Positions 8,949 through 15,000 of a DNA stretch of 15,000 nucleotides are shown here, one piece after another. The position numbers were made by a program, and so were the translations under genes. This DNA is from Neocallimastix lanati (nom. inval.). Lineage: Eukaryota > Neocallimastigomycota > Neocallimastigomycetes > Neocallimastigales > Neocallimastigaceae. Where the stretch lies: the NCBI GenBank assembly GCA_016946835.1, contig JACVTC010000045.1, positions 1 through 15,000 of the forward strand, written 5' to 3'. How positions within the stretch are numbered: position 1 is the stretch's first letter; each line of letters begins with the position of its first letter. The notes under the pieces are model-generated. The model was given only the letters and a program-made list of their open reading frames with translations. It was not told the origin of the DNA and ran no database searches.

Positions 8949-8953
8949 TACTT
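8949..8953. repeat. TACTT between LTR B and LTR F
   Basis: It separates the CA end of LTR B from the TGTCCCGC start of LTR F. The partner copy is at 10173-10177. Confidence 0.7.
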
Positions 8954-9206
8954 TGTCCCGCATACTAGTGGATTTGAGGATAAAATTCACTATTAGATCA
9001 ATTGAAATTTAATTTAGTTATTGACAAAAATTATTTTAATTCGATTTTAAATATAAAAATAAATATTAGAAGCATTAAATAATTAGAAACCAAAGGGTTT
9101 GGACTTATTTATTAAAGATAATTTAATTTAATTTAACCCTTAAGAATTTGATAAAAATAACATGAAGAAAAACAACGATAACTCAACAAATAATGGAAAT
9201 ATTATA

Positions 9207-9276
9207 TTGATATTAACGCTAAAATTATATCCATTGGAAAGCTACGGTCGAGAACTATAATATATGTTAATATCAA
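9207..9276. repeat. 70-bp inverted repeat inside LTR F
   Basis: TTGATATTAAC (9207-9217) and GTTAATATCAA (9266-9276) are perfect complements, with further ATTAT/ATAAT pairing inside. The centre (ccattggaaagctacggtcg) is GC-richer than its surroundings. It could be a hairpin in the U3 region or a tiny MITE-like insertion. Confidence 0.45.
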
Positions 9277-9818
9277 CCTTATTGGATAAATAGATAACGA
9301 GATATTGGACTTTAAAGATATTTAAATATAAAAATATAATTTAATTATTTAATTAAGACCCTAAATTATTAAGAAATTTATATTAGATAGATCTCTTAAC
9401 TTGGAAATTATATTATTAATTTTTATTATTAATTAAAAATACAGAATTAGTTATTAGTAATAGTTTTATAATATTTTAAATTATTTTAAATAAGTTTATA
9501 AGTTTTATATATTTTATTATTATATATTTTTATTCAATTATTTTCTAAAAGATTCCAAGGAATTCTTTATCAATCTAAAGATTTCCGAAAGAGAATTTTT
9601 AATTAGTTTTAATATTTTATTTTATTTTATTTTATATTTTATTATTAAATTAGTTTTATTATTAAATTGTTTTATTAATAATTATATAGTTATTTTATTA
9701 AAAGATTCTTATCAATATTATTTTATTATTATATTTTATATAGTTTATATACATGTATGAATATATTAAGATTATAATGTATTATTTAATTATATTGTTG
9801 ATTATTATTTTAGTTTTG

Positions 9819-9862
9819 TATAAAAAGGATTTGAAATTCCATATTTTGAATTCTTTGTAAGA
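9819..9862 (+). promoter_or_regulatory. LTR F core promoter: TATA box and TCTT-TGT-AAGA palindrome
   Basis: TATAAAAAGG (9819-9828) is followed 34 bp later by CTTTGTAAGATTAT. The motif and distance match LTRs B and C. Confidence 0.5.
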
Positions 9863-10172
9863 TTATTAACTATTAATTAACCTATCAACCTTTTAACGTA
9901 TTAACATAAAGTTAATGAATTAATTATAACAATAAATAATTCTTTATATTAACCTTAGTTAATTTTATTATTACAATATATATTAAATAAAATTCTAATA
10001 AAACATAAATCTTAAATATTGAAATCTTAATTATAAAACTCTATGTGTGTTATTTATTATTTAAATTTAATTAAATTGTTATAATTAATAAGAACATCTT
10101 GACCTGACAATTTAACCCAAACTAGGAAAGATATAGCAAGAATCTTACCTAAACACTCAATTTATTTTTACA

Positions 10173-10177
10173 TACTT
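10173..10177. repeat. TACTT after LTR F
   Basis: Right-hand partner of 8949-8953. It closes the series of TACTT-bordered LTRs. Confidence 0.65.
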
Positions 10178-10942
10178 TAGAATTCATTATATTGCTCTTT
10201 ACTTAATATTATTTTACTATATTTTCTATAGTAAAATATTTTATAAATATAATTTTTTTTTTATATTTTTATTAGAAAGTTACTAAAATATTATCAATAA
10301 TTCTATATTTTTATTATTAATATCAATATCTATAATATAACCTTAAATTTTATTATTTTATAAAAGTGTTTATTATCAATATTAATATTTTATTTTTATT
10401 TTCAAATATATTATTATATTTTTATTATATTGTATCAATATTAAAATTGTATTCTTTTTAGTATTTTATTTTATTTTTAATTTGATTATTTAATTTATAA
10501 ATATTTTTTTTCCCACAAATAAAATCAAATCTTAATTGATTAATAATAATTATTAAATATATTATAGTTTTTAAATTTATATTTTTGATTAAAATAACTT
10601 TATTTTTCTGTAAAATCTTTTTAAATTTTGTTTGTTTCTTTTCGTATATATTAAATAATTTAGTTTTAGTATATGAAAGATAATATAAAATTATATAAAC
10701 AAAATTTATTAAAATAAAAATACTTATGAATTAGTTAATTTAAATTAATATAAAATTTGAATTAGTAATAGTAAATTATTTTTTTTTAAATATGATGATA
10801 AAATGTAGAAAGGCTTTACATATTTTTTTTTTCAAAAAGTATAAATAAGTGAAGTTTTTCAATAATTAAAATGTAGACAAAAAAAATAAAAAAAATAAAT
10901 AATTAAATAAAATTTCTAATAAAACCCGAACCATAACAATTT
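10178..10942. other. AT-rich region without genes
   Basis: No coding, RNA or LTR match is seen. The only notable structure is a perfect hairpin, ATTTTACTATA (10211-10221) and TATAGTAAAAT (10227-10237), with a five-base loop. Confidence 0.55.
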
Positions 10943-10977
10943 TGATACGATACCACCATAAAAATAATATTTAAGTA
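10943..10977 (+). repeat. Short 5'-end fragment of the element 3 LTR
   Basis: TGATACGATACCACCATAAA followed by aataatatttaagt resembles the first 35 bases of the element 3 LTR (11922) with a few changes. The same AATTTT precedes both copies. Confidence 0.6.
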
Positions 10978-10995
10978 AAAAAAAAAATTGTAAAT

Positions 10996-11196
10996 TGTTA
11001 AAGTTTTGAGATAATTTGGTCTTAACGATTAGGTCAAGATGCCAAATTATAGTAATTTATTAATTTATAACTTAAATTTACTTTTATTTAAAACATATTG
11101 TTATTAGTAAATTTTATAAATAAGTTTTTATTTAAAAATATAAATTTTATCTATACTTAATAATATTTTATTACATGATTATTTTATATAATTATT
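10996..11196 (-). repeat. LTR fragment E, part 1 (minus orientation)
   Basis: It begins TGTTAAAGTTTTGAG and follows LTR A (5563 to about 5757) with substitutions and small indels, including the U5 stem-loop at 11011-11050. Similarity ends near 11196. No TACTT borders it. Confidence 0.75.
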
Positions 11197-11681
11197 AAAT
11201 GATCAATTAAATATTTAGATATTATTTTTTAATCTTTATAATAATTATTTTTTAATTATTTTTAATTTTAATAGTTATATTTTAAATTATTATCCTTTAC
11301 ATCTTTTAAATTATTAATACTTATTTTTATATATATATAAATAAAATTATTATTAATTATATATTATAGAACATTTTAAAAATTTTTGATAAAATTTTTT
11401 ATTTTTTTAAAGCTTTAATTCTAATGAATATTTATTATTATATAATGTATATTTATTATATATATGTATATTTATATTTTTCTTTTTTTAAAAAAATTTA
11501 ATTTTAAATTTATTTATTTATTATAGTTTTATTTGTTTATCTTTATTTATTTAGTTATTTATTTAAATTATATATATTATTTATTTGTTTTATTATTAAT
11601 TTATTTATTTATTAACTTTTTAAAAAACTTTGCGAAATGAAACTCTTCCGAAATGAAATTTTTCGAAATGCAGCTCCCCCA
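11197..11681. other. AT-rich insertion or diverged stretch inside LTR fragment E
   Basis: No gene is seen. It takes the place of about 140 bp of LTR. At its right end the motif CGAAATG occurs three times (11633, 11649, 11664), followed by GCAGCTCCCCC. Confidence 0.5.
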
Positions 11682-11765
11682 ATAATATAAATATTTAATA
11701 TAAATAAATTACAAGAATCTAATATTAACTAAATATTATATTTTAAAAGTATTAGAAATTTTATA
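11682..11765 (-). repeat. LTR fragment E, part 2 (minus orientation)
   Basis: aataatataaatatttaata and the following taaataaat...taactaaatattatatttt match LTR A from 5898 onward, in the order expected after part 1. The similarity fades by about 11765, some 60 bp from the tRNA gene. Confidence 0.6.
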
Positions 11766-11815
11766 AAAATAATAATTAAAAGGTTTAAAAGATTATTTTT
11801 TTTCTGTACTTTTCT

Positions 11816-11821
11816 AAAAAA
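11816..11821 (-). terminator. Pol III terminator of tRNA-Glu
   Basis: Six A on the plus strand give TTTTTT on the minus strand, six bases beyond the tRNA 3' end. Confidence 0.8.
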
Positions 11822-11827
11822 CAGATC

Positions 11828-11898
11828 TCCGCACCGGGGAACCGAACCCCGGCCGCCACGGTGAGAGCGTGGAATCCTAGCCACTGGACCAGTGCGGA
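11828..11898 (-). tRNA. tRNA-Glu (anticodon CTC)
   Basis: The minus strand folds into a complete 71-nt cloverleaf. The acceptor stem TCCGCAC/GTGCGGA is perfect, the D arm is GTCC/GGAT, the anticodon stem is CCACG/CGTGG with loop CTCTCAC, and the T arm is CGGGG/CCCCG with loop TTCGGTT. The anticodon CTC reads GAG (Glu). No intron is present and CCA is not encoded, as usual in eukaryotes. The T arm holds the B-box promoter GGTTCGGTT. It is a GC-rich island in AT-rich DNA with transposon pieces on both sides; element 3 begins 23 bp upstream of its 5' end. Confidence 0.96.
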
Positions 11899-11921
11899 CC
11901 AAATAACTCGTATAAAATTTT

Positions 11922-12427
11922 TGATACGGTACCACCATAAATACCATAATTTAGTGAAATTTAGGTTAGAAATTATTTGATGAAATCTTATTGGTTAATA
12001 ATAATTTAGTAATAATATATATAGTTAGTAAATAATAATAGTTTAAGGAATGGTTCTTTTATTAATATTAATTTAGTTTATTAATAATTTAACCTATAAA
12101 CATGTTTATTAGTATAGTTTAGTGTAGTTTTATATTTAGTTTACATTAATAATATGATAGATTTTAGTAATTAATTATATTTTATTGAATGGTTTAATTA
12201 TATTTTAACTAATTAACAACTATTTATATTGATGATGTATTTTTATTGATGAATGATAATAATTAAATAAAATAAATAAACTAAATATTAAAGTGTGAAT
12301 ATTATTATTGTGTGTATTATTCTATATAATATTAGAATATATTATTTTGTCAATTATTCCCTACTGTTATCGTCCAAATAAAATAAAATAAATATTGATA
12401 TTGATGTTTAATAAAAATATCGTATCA
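11922..12427 (+). repeat. 5' LTR of element 3
   Basis: It starts TGATACGGTACCACC and ends ATCGTATCA, with seven-bp terminal inverted repeats TGATACG/CGTATCA, 506 bp. The first 349 bases align without gaps to 14652-15000, with differences seen at 12153, 12156, 12158, 12192, 12212 and 12220. The preceding five bases, ATTTT, are the candidate target-site duplication. Confidence 0.88.
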
Positions 12428-12433
12428 TAATTT

Positions 12434-12451
12434 TGGTAGAGAATCCGGGCG
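12434..12451 (+). promoter_or_regulatory. Primer binding site of element 3
   Basis: TGGTAGAGAATCCGGGCG begins six bases after the LTR. TGG complements a tRNA CCA end; the following bases would pair with an acceptor strand ATTCTCT plus discriminator A and a T-stem strand CCCGG. The primer tRNA is not identified; it is not the tRNA-Glu of this window. Confidence 0.7.
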
Positions 12452-12637
12452 TGACAGTAACAAGATAATATGAAAATAATATTTATAGAATATAAATAAT
12501 GCATAATAATAAATAATAAAATGAGTTTAATATATATGTGAAAAAAAAATAATAATATAATAATAAAGATAAAAATATTATATAATTAATAATAGTAAAT
12601 AAATACATATATACATAATAATAAATAAATAATTAAA

Positions 12638-14233
12638 ATGGATATCTGTGAGTTGTTAAGAAGTTTACCATTATTGAAAAATTATGGTAAAGATGTAGAC
12701 TTATGGATATATGATTTTGAAGAAGTTATGGATCTATGGGATATCCAGAATCCTAAAAGAAGATTTGTATTTATGAAAGAATGTGTGGATTATGCTCTTA
12801 AAGAAGTTTTAAAAAGTATAGAAGAAAATGGAGAAAATAAAACTTATCCGTCAATTCAAATTATTAAAGAAGAAATTGAAAAATATTTGGGAATTACTCA
12901 AAACGATAAAATTTGGGAATTAAAAGAAATGAAAATTAAAACAAATGAATCAATTCCTATATTTAATATTAATTATATTAGAAAATATAAAAATATTGAT
13001 GAAGAAATGAGAAAATTAATTACAGTTGAAGATTATATAAACTCAATTAAGCCAAGAATATATCCATGTTTAAGGGTATTAGAACAGGAATGTGAAAATA
13101 TTGAGAAAGCAATTAAAATCGCGGAAAAGGCCAGTAGAATTGAAGAGAAATTAAAATTCAAAATAGATTTTAATAATTATAAACAAAATTATAAAAATGA
13201 TTATATAAATGAATATAATAATAATATTAATAAGAAAAATAATAAAATAATGTGCTTTAGATGTTATGAATTAGGCCACAAAGCATTCAATTGTAAATAT
13301 TCATTTAAAGAATTATCAATAATGGAAGAAAAAGGAATAATTGAAAAAAATAAAAGAAGTAATTATAAGCAAAATTTTAATAAGAAAAAAAAATTTTTGT
13401 ATAATAAAAATAATTATAATAAATTATTTGGTAAAAATAGTAATAATTATTATAATAATAATGGAAATTATTCTGATTATGTTGGTAATTGGAAGAAAAA
13501 ACAAAATAATATTAATATAAATAAACAAAATAATTTAAATGATTATATGAGTAATAATAATAATAATAATAATAATAATTATCAAAATAATAAGTTAAAC
13601 ACTCCAAGGTATAAATTCAATAATAATTATGATAACAATAAAAATTTTTATTGGACTAAAAATATTAAACATAGAAATTGGTATAATAGTCTTGGTAATA
13701 ATAATAATAATTATAATTACGGAATAAATAATAATAGTAACAATGATATTAATAATAATAATTGTAGAGGTGAAAACAACAACAACAATAATAATAATAA
13801 TAATAATGATAGAAATAACAGTTACACGAATTCTTATAGAAATAATTACAACAATAATAATTACAATAATAATGATAGCAACAATAATAATTACAACAAT
13901 GATAATTACAATAATAATAATAACAGTAATAATAATTTTAACAATAAAAATGATATAATTACTTATGAAAAGAATATAGAAAACCAAATTAGTAATTTCA
14001 ATTATAATATTAATAAACCTGGAGTTAAGGAAAAAGTGATTTTTACTTCTAATGAAAATAAGAATTTTGACTATAGTAATAAAAATTTTGAAAGGATAAA
14101 TACTAATTCAATATTCGTAAATAGTAATAAGAATAATAATTTTAATGAAAATAATAATTATAATATTATACCTAACGCGGTAGGTTTAAAGAAAAAGGAT
14201 TTTGGAATGGAAAATAATACAAAAAAAAAATAA
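12638..14233 (+). CDS. Gag-like protein with CCHC zinc knuckle (element 3)
   Basis: The 531-residue product has three parts. Residues 1-175 form a helical, Trp-containing domain like retrotransposon Gag (VDLWIYDFEEVMDLWDIQ; later LRVLEQECENIEKAIKIAEK). A single zinc knuckle C206-x2-C209-x4-H214-x4-C219 should bind the element RNA. The remainder, about residue 240 to the end, is extremely Asn-rich from AAT/AAC repeats and probably disordered. The ATG at 12638 is about 190 bp after the primer binding site, with an AT-rich leader. No protease or RT follows; after TAA 14231-14233 only A-rich repeats precede the polypurine tract. It likely forms particles and packages its own RNA, relying on another element for pol. 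Confidence 0.85.
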   Translation: MDICELLRSLPLLKNYGKDVDLWIYDFEEVMDLWDIQNPKRRFVFMKECVDYALKEVLKSIEENGENKTYPSIQIIKEEIEKYLGITQNDKIWELKEMKIKTNESIPIFNINYIRKYKNIDEEMRKLITVEDYINSIKPRIYPCLRVLEQECENIEKAIKIAEKASRIEEKLKFKIDFNNYKQNYKNDYINEYNNNINKKNNKIMCFRCYELGHKAFNCKYSFKELSIMEEKGIIEKNKRSNYKQNFNKKKKFLYNKNNYNKLFGKNSNNYYNNNGNYSDYVGNWKKKQNNININKQNNLNDYMSNNNNNNNNNYQNNKLNTPRYKFNNNYDNNKNFYWTKNIKHRNWYNSLGNNNNNYNYGINNNSNNDINNNNCRGENNNNNNNNNNNDRNNSYTNSYRNNYNNNNYNNNDSNNNNYNNDNYNNNNNSNNNFNNKNDIITYEKNIENQISNFNYNINKPGVKEKVIFTSNENKNFDYSNKNFERINTNSIFVNSNKNNNFNENNNYNIIPNAVGLKKKDFGMENNTKKK

Positions 14234-14385
14234 ATAATAATTAATTAAATAATTTGAAATTTCAAAATCTCAAATTTCAAAATTAAAATTTAAAATTTTG
14301 AAATATATTTATTTTTATTATATATAGTTTAAAAATTTATTATTATAAAAATTTATTGTATATATATATATATAAATTTTATATA

Positions 14386-14388
<3 letters not shown>

Positions 14389-14432
<44 letters not shown>

Positions 14433-14449
14433 ATTACAAAAAAAAAATT

Positions 14450-14487
<38 letters not shown>

Positions 14488-14504
14488 ATTACAAAAAAAA
14501 AATT

Positions 14505-14540
<36 letters not shown>

Positions 14541-14585
14541 GTACAAAAAAAAAATTTATTACAAAAAAAAAAAAAAAAAAAAAAA
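14389..14585 (+). repeat. A-rich tandem repeat
   Basis: After 41 A (14389-14429), three imperfect units of about 50-55 bp follow, at 14430, 14485 and 14537. Each is TTTATTAC (or TTTTGTAC), exactly ten A, TTTATT, then a longer A run. It can be read as polylysine but is not a gene. Confidence 0.85.
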
Positions 14586-14612
14586 TTATTAAAAATGTAA
14601 CTAAATTTTGGT

Positions 14613-14651
14613 GACTTCAAGGGACGAAGTCTAATTTCAGTGGGGGCATCT
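14613..14651 (+). promoter_or_regulatory. Hairpin and polypurine tract of element 3
   Basis: GACTTC (14613-14618) pairs perfectly with GAAGTC (14626-14631) around the loop AAGGGAC. The purine-rich CAGTGGGGG (14638-14646) and CATCT lead into the LTR at 14652. Confidence 0.7.
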
Positions 14652-15000
14652 TGATACGGTACCACCATAAATACCATAATTTAGTGAAATTTAGGTTAGA
14701 AATTATTTGATGAAATCTTATTGGTTAATAATAATTTAGTAATAATATATATAGTTAGTAAATAATAATAGTTTAAGGAATGGTTCTTTTATTAATATTA
14801 ATTTAGTTTATTAATAATTTAACCTATAAACATGTTTATTAGTATAGTTTAGTGTAGTTTTATATTTAGTTTACATTAATAACATAAGAGATTTTAGTAA
14901 TTAATTATATTTTATTGAATGATTTAATTATATTTTAACTAGTTAACAAATATTTATATTGATGATGTATTTTTATTGATGAATGATAATAATTAAATAA
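14652..15000 (+). repeat. 3' LTR of element 3 (partial)
   Basis: It is a direct repeat of 11922-12270 with six substitutions and no gap, continuing beyond the window. About 157 bp should be missing. Confidence 0.92.

Larger units (their letters stand above)
8954..10172 (+). repeat. LTR F: probable solo LTR of a second family
   Basis: The 1,219-bp interval begins TGTCCCGCATACTAG and ends TTATTTTTACA, with TACTT on both sides. It contains no coding sequence but has the internal order of the other LTRs: a TATA box (9819), a TCTT-TGT-AAGA motif 34 bp downstream, and CATCTTGACCT (10096-10106), which also occurs in the U5 hairpin of LTR A/B. The unusual length could include an older insertion, for example the inverted repeat at 9207-9276. 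No second copy is in the window, so the borders rest on the termini and flanking 5-mers. Confidence 0.65.
11922..15000 (+). mobile_element. Element 3: gag-only LTR retrotransposon, 3' end cut by window
   Basis: Near-identical direct repeats begin at 11922 and 14652. Between them lie a tRNA-type primer binding site, one Gag ORF, A-rich tandem repeats and a polypurine tract. The internal region is about 2.2 kb and has no protease, RT or integrase, so the element must depend on enzymes from elsewhere. Six substitutions over 349 compared LTR bases point to a fairly recent insertion. Confidence 0.85.

Noticed and set aside
9207-9276. Possible hammerhead or other self-cleaving ribozyme in LTR F
   Set aside because: The hairpin is real, but no CUGAUGA...GAA core or other known catalytic core is visible.
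10211-10237. Eleven-bp hairpin as a terminator
   Set aside because: The stem is nearly all AT in AT-rich DNA, and there is no gene nearby to terminate.
11729-11947. 72-codon minus-strand frame
   Set aside because: It reads through the tRNA-Glu gene and into the element 3 LTR; not a protein gene.
13595-13987. 130-codon minus-strand frame rich in Ile/Val, and a 71-codon Ile/Thr plus-strand frame at 13743-13958
   Set aside because: Both are other-frame readings of the AAT/AAC repeat that encodes polyasparagine in the element 3 Gag.
14430-14585. Regularly spaced repeats as a possible CRISPR array
   Set aside because: Spacers are homopolymer A and the setting is eukaryotic retrotransposon DNA.
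14356-14592. 78-codon polylysine frame
   Set aside because: It is made of A homopolymers and TTTATTAC repeats.
14646-14653. CATCTTGA before the element 3 LTR as a relative of the U5 motif CATCTTGACC
   Set aside because: The match is eight bases, the context differs (polypurine tract edge) and there is no stem; treated as coincidence.

Overview
The window reads as a piece of a fungal genome dominated by nested LTR retrotransposons. Non-coding DNA is almost pure A+T, A homopolymers are very long (77 A at 4655-4731) and proteins carry long Asn tracts. The only cellular gene is a eukaryotic-type tRNA-Glu. Together with a chromodomain-bearing Ty3/gypsy polyprotein this fits an anaerobic gut fungus (Neocallimastigomycota). 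That is an inference from composition and gene style; dictyostelid-like genomes are the main alternative.

Region 1 (1-5557): an autonomous Ty3/gypsy chromovirus, element 1, cut by the left window edge. One open frame encodes Gag, protease, RT, RNase H, integrase and chromodomain. It ends in a hairpin plus polypurine tract and a 3' LTR ('LTR C', 4823-5557).

Region 2 (5558-10177): a stack of further LTRs. LTR A (5563-6189, minus strand), fragment D (6195 onward, minus), a decayed or non-autonomous element 2 (gag-like ORF at 6300, polypurine tract, LTR B 8316-8948) and a different, longer LTR F (8954-10172). Four LTR borders are followed or separated by the same 5-mer TACTT in the same orientation, as if elements kept inserting into one target site.

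Region 3 (10178-11921): AT-rich DNA with pieces of LTRs and a tRNA-Glu(CTC) gene on the minus strand (11828-11898).

Region 4 (11922-15000): element 3, with a 506-bp 5' LTR, a tRNA-type primer binding site, a single Gag-like ORF with a CCHC zinc knuckle but no pol, a polypurine tract, and a 3' LTR cut by the window end. Its left edge lies 23 bp upstream of the tRNA gene.

The likely logic is an autonomous element plus non-autonomous partners. Elements 1 and 2 have diverged LTRs but share an almost identical hairpin/polypurine block, and element 2 carries twin hairpins with identical GACG tetraloops. These are the best candidates here for undescribed RNA signals.
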